Of a stretch of DNA of 64,000 bases, positions 17,937-27,384 are shown one piece after another; position 1 is the first letter of the stretch, and every line of letters begins with the position of its first letter. Source of the DNA: Rouxiella sp. S1S-2 (GTDB lineage: Bacteria > Pseudomonadota > Gammaproteobacteria > Enterobacterales > Enterobacteriaceae); the NCBI RefSeq assembly GCF_009208105.1, contig NZ_WFKL01000001.1:4650001-4714000 (forward strand), in the 5' to 3' direction. The notes under the pieces were generated by a model that saw only the letters and a program-made list of their open reading frames with translations, was not told the DNA's origin and did no database searches. The position numbers and the translations under genes were made by a program.

Positions 17937-18644
17937 ATGAAAGTAGGCATTATTGGCGCCATGGAACAAGAAGTTACCCTGCTGCGCGACAAAATCGAAA
18001 ACCGTCAGACACTGCAACGCGCTGGCTGTGAAATCTACACCGGGACGCTGCACGGCGTAGACGTGGCGCTGCTGAAATCAGGTATTGGCAAGGTTTCTGC
18101 CGCTGTGGGCACCACCCTGCTGCTTGAACACTGCAAGCCGGACGTGGTTATCAACACCGGTTCTGCGGGCGGTCTGGCAAAAACGCTGAAAGTGGGTGAC
18201 ATCGTCGTTTCTGAAGAAGTGCGCTATCACGATGCTGACGTCACCGCTTTTGGCTACGAACCGGGTCAGATGGCCGGTTGCCCACCGGCATTTGTGGCAG
18301 ACGCCGAGCTGATTAAACTGGCTGAATCCTGCATTAGCGGACTCAATTTAAACGCGGTGCGCGGCCTGATTTGCAGCGGCGACGCCTTTATCAATGGTGC
18401 AGAACCCCTGGCGCGCATTCGCAATGCTTTCCCAACCGTCGCTGCCGTTGAGATGGAAGCCGCCGCCGTAGGCCACGTTTGCCACCTTTTCGGCACGCCT
18501 TTCGTGGTGGTTCGCGCGATTTCCGACGTCGCAGACACCGAATCACACCTGAGCTTTGAAGAATTTTTGGTGGTCGCTGCCCAACAGTCAACGCTGATGG
18601 TCGATGCGATGCTAAAAGCGCTGGCTGCTAACCCTATCAAATAG
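17937..18644 (+). CDS. mtnN: 5'-methylthioadenosine/S-adenosylhomocysteine nucleosidase
   Basis: MtnN (Pfs) removes adenine from methylthioadenosine, S-adenosylhomocysteine and 5'-deoxyadenosine, feeding methionine salvage and AI-2 precursor formation. The 235 residues show the purine nucleoside phosphorylase fold signatures [16 protein letters not shown], the ribose-binding [11 protein letters not shown] and the base-catalytic Asp of [10 protein letters not shown]. Its stop codon is immediately followed by the GTG of btuF, so the two genes are translationally coupled. It diverges from dgt across about 200 bp. Confidence 0.96.
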   Translation: MKVGIIGAMEQEVTLLRDKIENRQTLQRAGCEIYTGTLHGVDVALLKSGIGKVSAAVGTTLLLEHCKPDVVINTGSAGGLAKTLKVGDIVVSEEVRYHDADVTAFGYEPGQMAGCPPAFVADAELIKLAESCISGLNLNAVRGLICSGDAFINGAEPLARIRNAFPTVAAVEMEAAAVGHVCHLFGTPFVVVRAISDVADTESHLSFEEFLVVAAQQSTLMVDAMLKALAANPIK

Positions 18645-19457
18645 GTGCAAGTAGCCCTGAGATTTTGCCTGCTCGCTGCGCTGTGGCTGCCTTTGGCGGC
18701 GATGGCGCAGGTTGCCGAGCGGGTCATTAGCCTGGCCCCCAACCTAACCGAACTGGCGTATGCCGCCGGTCTGGGTGACAAACTGGTGGGCGTAAGTGCC
18801 TATTCCGACTATCCGCCGCAGGCCGAAAAAATCGAGCAGGTTGCCAGTTGGCAGGGTATTAACGTTGAACGCATTCTGGCGCTGAAGCCTGATTTGGTGC
18901 TGGCGTGGCGGGGTGGCAATCCACAGCGTCCGCTTAATCAGTTGGCGTCATTGGGTGTCCACGTGATTTATCTGGACCCTCAAAACGTCAATCAGGTTGC
19001 TTTGGCGCTTGATCAGTTGGCTGATTACAGCAGCACACCACAAATCGGTCATCAGGCGGCGGAGAAAATTAGACAGCAGCTGAGTCAACTGCGCGCGCAA
19101 TATGGATATAAACCGCCGTTGCCGGTGTTTATACAGTTCTCGACCCAGCCGCTGTTTACCAGCGCAGGCAGTACGTTGCAGAGCCAAATTGTTGAACTGT
19201 GTGGCGCTAAAAACATTTTTGCCGACAGCGCTGCGCCCTGGCCGCAGGTCAGTCGTGAACAGGTTTTGAGCCGACAGCCGCAGGCCATTGTTTTCCCCGG
19301 CACGACGCAGCAACAGGGTAAGATTACCGCCTTTTGGCGCGATCAGCTCAGTGTGCCGATGCTGGCGGTAAACGCTGACTGGTTCAATCGCGCGGGTCCT
19401 CGCATCATGCTGGCAGCCCAGCAGCTTTGCGCTGAAATAGACGCGATTAAACGCTAG
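18645..19457 (+). CDS. btuF: Periplasmic vitamin B12-binding protein
   Basis: BtuF captures cobalamin in the periplasm for the BtuCD ABC importer. The 270-residue precursor starts with GTG directly after the mtnN TAG. It has a signal peptide ([15 protein letters not shown], cut after AMA at about residue 21), then the mature start [21 protein letters not shown] typical of the TroA/BtuF fold with two lobes joined by a helix. There is no btuCD in the window. In K-12 mtnN-btuF is followed by yadS; here a bidirectional terminator follows and yadS is absent. Confidence 0.94.
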   Translation: MQVALRFCLLAALWLPLAAMAQVAERVISLAPNLTELAYAAGLGDKLVGVSAYSDYPPQAEKIEQVASWQGINVERILALKPDLVLAWRGGNPQRPLNQLASLGVHVIYLDPQNVNQVALALDQLADYSSTPQIGHQAAEKIRQQLSQLRAQYGYKPPLPVFIQFSTQPLFTSAGSTLQSQIVELCGAKNIFADSAAPWPQVSREQVLSRQPQAIVFPGTTQQQGKITAFWRDQLSVPMLAVNADWFNRAGPRIMLAAQQLCAEIDAIKR

Positions 19458-19491
19458 AACATCCAGTGATGTCCCATCATAAACCCATAAT

Positions 19492-19526
19492 AAAAAAGCC
19501 CCGTGCGCATGCACAGGGCTTTTTAA
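19492..19526. terminator. Bidirectional terminator between btuF and erpA
   Basis: AAAGCCC-C-GTGC pairs with GCAC-A-GGGCTTT around GCAT, flanked by A-run and T-run on the two sides, so it can stop both btuF and the converging erpA. Confidence 0.88.
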
Positions 19527-19547
19527 ATTCTGTCAACCAAACGCGAT

Positions 19548-19922
19548 TCAGATACTGAAAGATGAACCACAACCGCAGGTGGTTTTTGCGTTCGGGTTAG
19601 TCACCACGAAGCGCGAACCTTCCAGCCCTTCGGTATAGTCAACCGAACCGCCCACCAAATATTGCAGGCTCATAGGGTCAACCACCAACGCAACGCCTGA
19701 TTTCTCTATCGTCATGTCACCGTCGTTGATTTTGTCGTCAAAGGTGAAGCCGTATTGGAATCCGCTGCAACCGCCGCCGGTAATGTACACACGCAGTTTC
19801 ATGTCAGGATTTTCTTCATCCGCGACCAAGTTTTTAACTTTACGGGCCGCAGCGTCAGTAAATTGCAACGGCAGCGCAATAGGTTCTTCTACGGTTGGCT
19901 CACTTAAAATAGGTTCACTCAT
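19548..19922 (-). CDS. erpA: A-type iron-sulfur carrier ErpA
   Basis: ErpA delivers iron-sulfur clusters to essential apoproteins such as the isoprenoid enzymes IspG/H. The ATG at 19922 (124 residues) has GGGAG eight bases upstream; the longer frame starts at a poor TTG that overlaps that site. The three cluster cysteines are present in [11 protein letters not shown] and the C-terminal [11 protein letters not shown]. The N-terminus ([14 protein letters not shown]) is about ten residues longer than K-12 ErpA and acidic. It converges with btuF. Confidence 0.96.
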   Translation of the reverse strand: MSEPILSEPTVEEPIALPLQFTDAAARKVKNLVADEENPDMKLRVYITGGGCSGFQYGFTFDDKINDGDMTIEKSGVALVVDPMSLQYLVGGSVDYTEGLEGSRFVVTNPNAKTTCGCGSSFSI

Positions 19923-20043
19923 AGTATCTACTCCCAATCCGAATTCTGTTCAGGCCGCCGGATTGACTGTCTGAATAATGAACTGATTATCTAATACATG
20001 CATCTCAGATTCAAGTATGAGCCGTTTTTGCTACGCCGTCCCG

Positions 20044-21477
20044 CTAATTCGTGCCGTTATTTTGCGTAACCGTGCTGTCATTCTGTTCGGCCTGCTCTCG
20101 TTCCTGCTTCTGTAAGGTGCGGGTTAACAAGGCAGAATACAAGGGTTTGCCGCCAAGAAACTGCGCCAATAAGGTTGCACCGAGGCAGGTAATGATCATC
20201 GGTAGGATCAGCTGATAATTTTCTGTCATCTCCAGCACCAGTACGATACCGGTCAGCGGCGCACGCACCGTAGCCGCAAACAGCGCCCCCATGCCGGCAA
20301 TAGCAAAGGTGCCCGGCTGAATGCCGTACTGCGGAAACATTGCCGCTGCCGCCATGCCAAACGCCGTGCCGAGTAAGGTCCCCAATGCCAGCATCGGGGC
20401 AAAAATTCCGCCCGGTGCGCCGGAAGAGAAGCACAGTAAGGTGGTTGCCACACGGGTAATAAAGATAAACAGCAGCATGCCCAATGAGTAAGTTCCCGCC
20501 GCCGCCAAGGGGATTAACGCAAAGCCGCCACCGGCCGCTTCGGGTTTAATCAGCCCCAGCAGGCCGCACATGCCGCCGAGCAGTCCGCCCATCAGCAGAA
20601 TTTTTTGCAAATTGCCGCCGTGCAGGCGGGCGAACATATCTTGGGTGCGAAAAATTAGCGCATTGAAACAAACGCCAACAATGCCAAACACCATGCCCAG
20701 CACCAGATACAGCCAGAAGGTTTGCAATGAAACGTTTGCCAGGACGCCCACGTTAATCACCGCGCGTTCGCCGTTAAACAGGCGGTAAACGATGCTCGAC
20801 ATGATCACGCCAATAAACACCGCTTTTACTGAAATCAGGCTGTAACGAAACTGCAGCCGCATCTCTTCGATAATAAACAGGATCCCTGCCAGCGGCGCGT
20901 TGAATGCCGCAGAAAGCCCCGCCGCCGCGCCGGTGGCCAGCAGCGTATGGCGCGCTTCAGCGCTGCGCATACGGAAGATATCGGCCAACATTTTGCCCAG
21001 ATTAGCACCCATCTGCACCGTTGGGCCTTCACGCCCCAACACCATGCCCGCACCGAGCGTGCCCATCCCGCCGACAAACTTCACCGGAATAACCCGCCAC
21101 CAGCGCACCGGACGTAGCTCTTCAAGCGCACCTTCAATTTCAGGAATGCCCGAACCGCTAGCCTCTGGGGCAAAGCGACGCACCAGATAATAGCCAACCA
21201 TCGCCAGCAGCGCGGAAACGATAAAGGTCAGCGGCCACAGCAGCCAAGCGTGACCGCTGACGTTATCCAACCCCGAGAGTCTGAGATGCTGCACCCAGTC
21301 CACGGCCTTTTCGAAGGCCACGCCAAGCAGTCCGGCAAAAATACCCACCAGCGCGGCAACAACAAGTATCGCCATCGGGGTTTTATCACGACGTAAAAAT
21401 TGACGCAGAATTTCACTCGGACGCCTGCGCAGAGGAATACCTGACGCAGCGGGCGCCTGTTTTACAGATTCTGTCAT
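20044..21477 (-). CDS. clcA: H+/Cl- exchange transporter ClcA
   Basis: ClcA is an inner-membrane 2 Cl-/1 H+ antiporter involved in extreme acid resistance. The 477 residues contain the three chloride-selectivity signatures: [19 protein letters not shown] with the gating glutamate, and [11 protein letters not shown]. The proton-side glutamate region and the conserved Tyr near residue 450 ([10 protein letters not shown]) are also present. About eighteen membrane-embedded helices are expected. The cytoplasmic tail ends in a Gln/Glu/Asn-rich stretch. It lies between erpA and hemL as in K-12. Confidence 0.96.
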   Translation of the reverse strand: MTESVKQAPAASGIPLRRRPSEILRQFLRRDKTPMAILVVAALVGIFAGLLGVAFEKAVDWVQHLRLSGLDNVSGHAWLLWPLTFIVSALLAMVGYYLVRRFAPEASGSGIPEIEGALEELRPVRWWRVIPVKFVGGMGTLGAGMVLGREGPTVQMGANLGKMLADIFRMRSAEARHTLLATGAAAGLSAAFNAPLAGILFIIEEMRLQFRYSLISVKAVFIGVIMSSIVYRLFNGERAVINVGVLANVSLQTFWLYLVLGMVFGIVGVCFNALIFRTQDMFARLHGGNLQKILLMGGLLGGMCGLLGLIKPEAAGGGFALIPLAAAGTYSLGMLLFIFITRVATTLLCFSSGAPGGIFAPMLALGTLLGTAFGMAAAAMFPQYGIQPGTFAIAGMGALFAATVRAPLTGIVLVLEMTENYQLILPMIITCLGATLLAQFLGGKPLYSALLTRTLQKQEREQAEQNDSTVTQNNGTN

Positions 21478-21718
21478 GGTGTACTTTTCAATGAATAGGC
21501 GGATAAATCAGACTAAAGAGTTAATCATACAAATCGCATAGACAACACGCATAATATATTTCTTAACCTTTCGCTAGCCTGCAAACATTTCATAACGACG
21601 CTATGTTCTCTAGAATAGGGCAAATCGTAAGGCTGTCGGTGAAGACCGTCCATTTCAATACGCTTTTTCTGCGTGTGAGCTTACCAAGCCCGCACGAAAA
21701 AAAACCAGGAGCAAGTCA

Positions 21719-22999
21719 ATGAGTAAGTCAGAAAGTCTATTCACCCAAGCGCAAACGCTGATCCCCGGAGGCGTGAACTCGCCGGTGCGTGCATTCAACG
21801 GCGTCGGCGGTGTACCACTATTCATTGAGCGTGCCGACGGCGCATTTTTATATGATGCAGACGGCAAAGCCTACATCGACTATGTCGGCTCATGGGGCCC
21901 TATGGTTCTGGGCCACAACAACGCCACCATCCGCAATGCAGTTATCGAAGCCGCCCAGCGCGGCCTGAGCTTCGGCGCACCCACCGAGATGGAAGTCAAA
22001 ATGGCCAGCCTGGTGACCGGCCTGGTGCCAAGCATGGACATGGTTCGCATGGTTAACTCCGGCACCGAAGCCACCATGAGCGCCATCCGCCTGGCGCGTG
22101 GCTTCACCCACCGCGACAAAATCATTAAATTTGAAGGCTGCTATCACGGCCACGCTGACTGCCTGCTGGTGAAAGCCGGTTCAGGCGCGCTGACCATGGG
22201 CCAGCCGAACTCCCCCGGTGTGCCGGCTGATTTTGCCAAACATACTCTGACTTGTACCTACAACAGTCTGGATTCTGTGCGCGAAGTGTTCGAACAATAC
22301 CCTGAAGACGTCGCCTGTATTATCGTCGAGCCGGTCGCCGGTAACATGAACTGCGTGCCGCCGCTGCCGGAATTCCTGCCGGGACTGCGTAAACTGTGCG
22401 ACGAGTTTGGTGCGCTGCTGATTATTGACGAAGTGATGACCGGTTTCCGCGTTGCGCTGGGCGGTGCTCAGGAATATTACGACGTGAAACCAGACCTTAC
22501 CTGTTTGGGTAAAATTATCGGTGGCGGTATGCCCGTCGGCGCATTCGGAGGCCGTCGCGACGTGATGCAAGCATTGGCGCCGACCGGTCCGGTTTATCAG
22601 GCTGGCACGCTTTCGGGTAATCCGATTGCCATGGCCGCGGGCATTGCCTGTCTGACTCAGGTTGCAGAACCGGGCGTTCATCAGAAATTGACCGACCTGA
22701 CCACCCAATTGGCCGAAGGCCTGAAAGCAGCGGCAGCCGCGGAAAATATTCCGTTTGTGGTGAACCACGTAGGCGGCATGTTCGGCCTGTTCTTTACCGA
22801 ATCAGCGTCCGTAACAAGCTATGCTGAAGTGATGAACTGCAACGTTGAGCGCTTCAAGAAGTTCTTCCATTTGATGCTGGAAGAAGGCGTTTATCTGGCA
22901 CCTTCGGCGTTTGAGGCCGGCTTTATGTCCATCGCACACAGCGCTGAAGACATTCAACGCACTGTAGATGCGGCACGCCGCAGTTTTGCCAAGCTTTGA
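21719..22999 (+). CDS. hemL: Glutamate-1-semialdehyde 2,1-aminomutase
   Basis: HemL converts glutamate-1-semialdehyde to 5-aminolevulinate, the tetrapyrrole precursor. The 426 residues match the K-12 length, and the PLP lysine is Lys265 in [17 protein letters not shown]. Other family motifs are [16 protein letters not shown] (phosphate binding), YHGHAD and [12 protein letters not shown] with the PLP-nitrogen Asp. CAGGAGCAAG precedes the ATG. A long hairpin terminator follows at 23010-23068. It marks the left edge of the AT-rich islet, since K-12 has fhuB next. Confidence 0.97.
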   Translation: MSKSESLFTQAQTLIPGGVNSPVRAFNGVGGVPLFIERADGAFLYDADGKAYIDYVGSWGPMVLGHNNATIRNAVIEAAQRGLSFGAPTEMEVKMASLVTGLVPSMDMVRMVNSGTEATMSAIRLARGFTHRDKIIKFEGCYHGHADCLLVKAGSGALTMGQPNSPGVPADFAKHTLTCTYNSLDSVREVFEQYPEDVACIIVEPVAGNMNCVPPLPEFLPGLRKLCDEFGALLIIDEVMTGFRVALGGAQEYYDVKPDLTCLGKIIGGGMPVGAFGGRRDVMQALAPTGPVYQAGTLSGNPIAMAAGIACLTQVAEPGVHQKLTDLTTQLAEGLKAAAAAENIPFVVNHVGGMFGLFFTESASVTSYAEVMNCNVERFKKFFHLMLEEGVYLAPSAFEAGFMSIAHSAEDIQRTVDAARRSFAKL

Positions 23000-23009
23000 C
23001 AACAGAAAG

Positions 23010-23068
23010 TTGCCTCAGGTTATCCGGAGATAGCATCTTACATATTTCTGGAAACCTAAGGCAATTTT
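23010..23068 (+). terminator. Long-stem terminator after hemL
   Basis: TTGCCTCAGGTT (23010-23021) pairs with AACCTAAGGCAA (23053-23064) with one mismatch, enclosing a second stem, and TTTT follows. It could also serve the converging gene at 23072. Confidence 0.8.
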
Positions 23069-23071
23069 AGC

Positions 23072-24748
23072 TTACTCCCTATTTTCTGGGGCTGTGTTCC
23101 TTCGCCGAACCTGCGCATCGACTACCTGAGGCTGTGGTATCGATGCGTTAGGGGCTTTCGATACAATCTCTATCTTACCCGAGCCCCTGAACACCACTCC
23201 GCCCCCGAACCCTGTTTGCACAGGTACCCCCAAAGCCACTCCCGCGTTATTGACTTCCATACTTTGTGTTATTTGTTTATTGGGCGCAATCTTCGGTATT
23301 TTGGCAGCCAGATATCCCCCCACCATTTGCCCTGCCACAGTAGCTCCCGTGGTTCTCGCAACATCAGGGGGAAGAAAAAAATACGCCAATGCACCTGCTG
23401 ATGTGGCACTTGCTGCAGTTATCCCCAAATTTGCAAGTATTTTCAGCTTTTCGTCGTCAACGGAATAGACCGCTTTACTCACACTCATACTTGCGTAGAC
23501 AGAGCCTTGCACTCCTGCGCGAACTTCACTGCCTAATAAAGAGAGATTAACTCGCCCTCTCGCTAATTGCTCATGAACAAGTTTAAAGCCTTTCTGATTG
23601 TCAAATTCATATTTTTTTGTTGTAGGGTTATATTCGAGAGTGCATCCGATGCCTATTCTGTCTCTTATCATCGCCCCTGTTCCTATACTCAAGTTAACAT
23701 TTTTTTCATCGATATTGGCAAGTGTTCCCAATATCGGAAAACTGGTTTTTATCCCGACTTCAGTATTAATATAGATATCCGGTGAAATTATCTTTGGCTT
23801 TTCTTTTTGCCTTTCCTTTTGCTTTCCCTCTGGCTTTTCATGGCGGGATATCATACTCACAAGGTCTTCATAAGGGATAACAAACCTACCCTGCACTGCG
23901 CCTCTTGTATAAGCAGAAGTGAAGTCATTAAACTCTTGACCATAGGAAATATAACCTAATGCGACAGTGGATTTGAAAGTAACTACATCAAAGAAAAAAG
24001 CCTTTATTACTTCATAAGCCTCAAGACTGTCTAAAAACGAATTTTCTTTTTTCAGCATATCTAAGGCCTTACTCTTTTCATCGAACTGTGCCTCAAAAGA
24101 ATGTAGTTTAGCTTTCATCTCTGATAATCTATTTTTATTCCCTTCCATTTGAATAATTAACTTTTCTTTTTCATTTTCACTATCACTTCCTTCAAAACGG
24201 GTCTCCTCCGAACGTAACACGCCTTTAAGACTTGCTATTTCCTCTTTTAAGAATTTAACAATAAAACCAAGCCTTGCTTTTTCTATTGCTATAGAAACAT
24301 ATACTTTTGTTGTTTTCTCATCAGTCATGAGCAAATCCATTACCTTGACGACCAACGCCTTATGCTCACTCAATATGTCATCACCGAGTTTATTTATTGC
24401 CTCAGTGGCTTTGCTTGCAAGTTGTTTAATACATTCATTTTTAGCCGAATGCCATCGATTACCGATTGTGTGTGGGATGTTTGTTAGCACGTTATTCGTT
24501 AAAAATGATAAACAGCCAACGTTATCTTTTTTAACCTCGGTAATCATATCAATCGCCGTAAATTCCCGCGAGCGGCTGGGGGATGAGATTGGTTGATGTA
24601 CAACAGTGTCAGGAGGAAAGCAAGATTGCAATACTGTCGCTTGTTTAATCCCTTTCACATGACTTACCAGGCTCGGTGATGCCGAATGTGGTGTTATACA
24701 GGATAGTTCAATAGAATGAAGGGTACTAATAGAGTCAACTCTACGCAT
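23072..24748 (-). CDS. Unrecognised 558-residue protein, coiled coil plus beta-rich C-terminal half
   Basis: I do not recognise this protein. What can be seen: no signal peptide; a Ser/Pro/Thr-rich, probably disordered N-terminus (1-62); helices at about 66-160; a strongly charged coiled coil (about 162-248); and a Lys/Glu-rich linker (304-318). Then comes a region of alternating residues suggesting beta strands (about 325-430), a hydrophobic Ala/Gly stretch (440-485, GITAASATSAGALAYFF) and a Pro/Arg-rich tail. The coding sequence is much more AT-rich than hemL or fhuB, a sign of transfer. AGGA lies nine bases before the ATG. A polar N-terminus, coiled coil and membrane-like segment would fit a secreted effector, pore-former or surface protein, but no family motif supports any of these. 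Confidence 0.8.
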   Translation of the reverse strand: MRRVDSISTLHSIELSCITPHSASPSLVSHVKGIKQATVLQSCFPPDTVVHQPISSPSRSREFTAIDMITEVKKDNVGCLSFLTNNVLTNIPHTIGNRWHSAKNECIKQLASKATEAINKLGDDILSEHKALVVKVMDLLMTDEKTTKVYVSIAIEKARLGFIVKFLKEEIASLKGVLRSEETRFEGSDSENEKEKLIIQMEGNKNRLSEMKAKLHSFEAQFDEKSKALDMLKKENSFLDSLEAYEVIKAFFFDVVTFKSTVALGYISYGQEFNDFTSAYTRGAVQGRFVIPYEDLVSMISRHEKPEGKQKERQKEKPKIISPDIYINTEVGIKTSFPILGTLANIDEKNVNLSIGTGAMIRDRIGIGCTLEYNPTTKKYEFDNQKGFKLVHEQLARGRVNLSLLGSEVRAGVQGSVYASMSVSKAVYSVDDEKLKILANLGITAASATSAGALAYFFLPPDVARTTGATVAGQMVGGYLAAKIPKIAPNKQITQSMEVNNAGVALGVPVQTGFGGGVVFRGSGKIEIVSKAPNASIPQPQVVDAQVRRRNTAPENRE

Positions 24749-24908
24749 ATATTTTGTCCTGGATGGTTAAAAATTAAAGACGAGTGATGTCTAAAACCGG
24801 TATACATTTATAGACCAAGCAGAATTTATCCGCCCCCCACCTTCCTAAGAAGGGAGGGCCGAATAATTCACTGTTATTTTTATTATTATTTTTTATATTG
24901 TTATATTT

Positions 24909-26264
24909 TTATACTTTAGGAGAAGTGGCCGCTTTCCTCTCTAACTCCAATGCTCCTCTGTGCGACAAGACGCAGAATATAATGCAACAAACCGCACCGC
25001 CCATTAATAGATAAAATCCAGCATGCCAACCGAATTTATCAACCATTACACCAAAAAAAACAGTCCCCAGCGAGCTGCCCAATATATAACTTAAAAAGCC
25101 TCTGAGCCCCACAGCAGAACCTACGGCAAAGCGGGGAACTATCTCCATTGTTTGCACAGAAGCTAAAAATTGTGGCACATAAATAAGACAACCTACCGTA
25201 GCTGCAAAAAAAGAAATCATTATGACGGAATCACTTCTCCAGTAGCCAAATAAACAAAAGAAAATAATGGTCATGCAAATAATTGCAAGCGGCATGCGTC
25301 TGCCTTTAAACACCTTATCCGTTAACCATCCGGCAAGCAAAGTAGAAGGGATCGCTGCCCATTCAAAGAACAGGAAAGCAATGCTCATTTCTTCTTTTGA
25401 AAAGTGCTTAACGGTCAATAGATAGATAGGTAACCAGCTGATGACCCCAAAACGCACCATATACACAAATACATCGACAAAAGACACATACCAGGCATTT
25501 TTGTTTTTTAACACAAAGGTGTAAAAAATTTGATAAGCCGTCATATCTTCGGGCGCGACTGCATAGTGTGAATGATCAATTACATTTTTTTCTTCCGGGA
25601 TCATTTCGTCCAGAGAAGGTAATCCTTCTTGTTGAGGCGTTCCCTTGCCCAGTATCAAAATAACCACAGTAAAAAGAACAGCGATACCTGCAGGGAAAAT
25701 ATAGCTTGCAAGTTGCCAATGCTCTGTCCCAACAAGAGCAAAAGCGACACCCACAATAGGGGCAACAATTCCTCCGCCTAGATTATGGGAAACATTCCAA
25801 AAAGCCGTCACTCGACCACGAATAGTCTTGGGAAACCAGTTTGCAATGGTAATAAAAGAAGGCCCCACGCCCATTCCCTGAAAAATACCATTGCAGATAA
25901 TCAACACGACAAAAACCCAAAACATACTACTAAAACCCAAACCGACATTAACAACTGCACACATAAACAGCCCACAAGCCATGAACACCTTGGGACTCAT
26001 TTTGTCTGAAAGACTGCTCATCACCCCTTTGCTTATTCCATACGCAATAAGCATACCACTACTTAAAAAACCAATTTGAGTCGCGCTAAGTTCGAGATGC
26101 TCTTTCAAATAGGGGGTTGAGAGTATGAAGTTACTACGAACAATATAATAGGCTAAATAACCTAAAAATACGCTCATTAAGGCTTGTATTCGATAACGCT
26201 TATACGTAGCCGGAACATCATCCGATGAAACCTTGGCGACGGTTGCTTTGCGGATATTAAGCAT
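24909..26264 (-). CDS. pgtP: Phosphoglycerate:phosphate antiporter
   Basis: PgtP is an inner-membrane MFS organophosphate:phosphate antiporter for 2- and 3-phosphoglycerate and phosphoenolpyruvate. Identity rests on near-continuous similarity to Salmonella PgtP, for example YKRYRIQALMSVFLGYLAYY, GVGPSFITIANWFPK and SWLPIYLLTVKHFSKE, which separate it from UhpT and GlpT. I chose the ATG at 26264 (MLNIRKATV, 451 residues) because AAGGAAAG lies seven bases upstream; the longer frame begins upstream of that site. In Salmonella the gene is induced by the adjacent pgtABC sensor-regulator system. None is present here, so control must differ. It belongs to the AT-rich hemL-fhuB islet. Confidence 0.93.
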   Translation of the reverse strand: MLNIRKATVAKVSSDDVPATYKRYRIQALMSVFLGYLAYYIVRSNFILSTPYLKEHLELSATQIGFLSSGMLIAYGISKGVMSSLSDKMSPKVFMACGLFMCAVVNVGLGFSSMFWVFVVLIICNGIFQGMGVGPSFITIANWFPKTIRGRVTAFWNVSHNLGGGIVAPIVGVAFALVGTEHWQLASYIFPAGIAVLFTVVILILGKGTPQQEGLPSLDEMIPEEKNVIDHSHYAVAPEDMTAYQIFYTFVLKNKNAWYVSFVDVFVYMVRFGVISWLPIYLLTVKHFSKEEMSIAFLFFEWAAIPSTLLAGWLTDKVFKGRRMPLAIICMTIIFFCLFGYWRSDSVIMISFFAATVGCLIYVPQFLASVQTMEIVPRFAVGSAVGLRGFLSYILGSSLGTVFFGVMVDKFGWHAGFYLLMGGAVCCIIFCVLSHRGALELERKAATSPKV

Positions 26265-26752
26265 AATAATACTTTCCTTGTAATAGTTAAACAATTGCAC
26301 GTCTAAGAAAAGGATAGATATATTAAATTATTAAAAACTTTCGATAAAAATTACCTAAAGTTATTTCTTTCTATTTCTTAGGGATATATTAAAAATAAAT
26401 TTGATACTAATTCCTTAAGAAATAAAGTCGACAAGCTATATCGAAAACAGAGTCTTTGCTCACAGATAACACGCAACTTGCTTGATTTGGATCAATTGGC
26501 TGAAACCAGGCACCTGCTGGTGAGGTTTTTTTACGCGAAACCCCCACCAAACTTAAATTAAACTTAAGATTTAATCTCCAGGGAAAACTGTATCCACAGA
26601 CTGCTACGGATCTGATTTTTTAGAGATAATCATGGTATATCAGATCTAAAAAACCTGATTTTTTTCTGATCGCCCCCTTACCCCTCTGAGAAATTAGCTA
26701 CCTTTAAATCGAAAGTTAATTTTTTCTTATCAATAAAGAGAGGAGAAATATT
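26265..26752. promoter_or_regulatory. AT-rich control region between pgtP and the lectin-like gene
   Basis: This 488-bp divergent gap holds no gene. It contains the perfect FNR-type site at 26482-26495, a small CACC-TGCT-GGTG hairpin followed by T7 (about 26511-26530), and two interlocking inverted repeats. In these, GATCTGAT (26609-26616) pairs with ATCAGATC (26639-26646), and TTTTTTAG (26616-26623) pairs with CTAAAAAA (26646-26653). The two stems cannot form as nested hairpins together, so they are alternatives or a pseudoknot. They lie about 100-145 bases upstream of the lectin-like gene. Confidence 0.55.
26482..26495. promoter_or_regulatory. FNR-type binding site
   Basis: TTGAT-TTGG-ATCAA matches the FNR consensus TTGAT-N4-ATCAA at every conserved position. 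It lies 218 bp from pgtP and 258 bp from the lectin-like gene, so either could be the target. Regulation by oxygen is inferred. Confidence 0.6.
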
Positions 26753-27292
26753 ATGCCGAATGGATTTCCAGAAGGTAAATTCCGCATTATCAACAGAGAT
26801 ACCGGCCACTGCCTGGCCAGTTTTTACGGCGGTCAATCCTATGGTAGTCAAGATGCCTATGATCGGCTGACAGGTGAAAAGGGTTCTATCACATACTCGC
26901 ACACTAATGACAGAGTTTTTGGTCTGCGGTCTGAACCTCAGGGAGAGGATATCGAACTCTGGTATTCCGATGGCTCCAATGACCCGTGGGGCAAGCCGAA
27001 AAAGAGACTCTTCAATATCATTGAAGATATTAGAACCAGTTGGGTGCTGCAGGTTGACGAGGGGCAGAGATACAGACTTGAGGGTATCACCGAGCCTGCC
27101 GTAGGAGTAAGAATGTTTGGTGCAGGACGCGACGGGGTCAACAAATGGCAGGAGGAGGATGGCTTTATTTATGTTCATGGCAACTGGGGTCAAGTGCTAA
27201 CCCTCGCCTATAAAGCCGGAAGTCATGAGGCGGTGGCGGTAATGACCTCTCGCGGTGCGCCGAATCAGCAGTGGGTATTTAAGTCATTTTAG
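26753..27292 (+). CDS. Small beta-trefoil (ricin B-like) lectin-domain protein
   Basis: The 179-residue protein appears to be a single beta-trefoil domain. It opens with GKFRIINRDTGHCLAS, the usual first strand of ricin-B-type repeats (residues about 8-23). There is an internal repeat-like segment RTSWVLQVDEGQRYRLEG and a final QQWVFKSF, which fits the QxW signature. No signal peptide or membrane segment is present, so it is either cytoplasmic or exported by a non-Sec route. AGAGGAGAAA gives a strong ribosome site. It is transcribed divergently from pgtP and belongs to the AT-rich islet. Carbohydrate binding is a family expectation. Related small lectin-like proteins occur in insect-associated Enterobacterales, but I cannot assign a function. 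Confidence 0.75.
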   Translation: MPNGFPEGKFRIINRDTGHCLASFYGGQSYGSQDAYDRLTGEKGSITYSHTNDRVFGLRSEPQGEDIELWYSDGSNDPWGKPKKRLFNIIEDIRTSWVLQVDEGQRYRLEGITEPAVGVRMFGAGRDGVNKWQEEDGFIYVHGNWGQVLTLAYKAGSHEAVAVMTSRGAPNQQWVFKSF

Positions 27293-27334
27293 CCGTTTCA
27301 TCATCGTGGCTTTATCACTAAGCCGGCGGTATAA

Positions 27335-27371
27335 CAGCGCGTAATCCTGATAATTCTCTGATTACGCGCTG
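27335..27371. terminator. Perfect hairpin between the lectin-like gene and fhuB
   Basis: CAGCGCGTAATC (27335-27346) is exactly complementary to GATTACGCGCTG (27360-27371). There is no T-run on either side, so it may act as an RNA-stabilising 3' hairpin or an incomplete bidirectional terminator for the converging genes. Confidence 0.6.
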
Positions 27372-27384
27372 AGTATTTGCTGAT

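Noticed and set aside
26678..27193. 171-codon reverse frame opposite the lectin-like gene
   Set aside because: Antisense shadow; the forward frame has a strong ribosome site and recognisable trefoil motifs.
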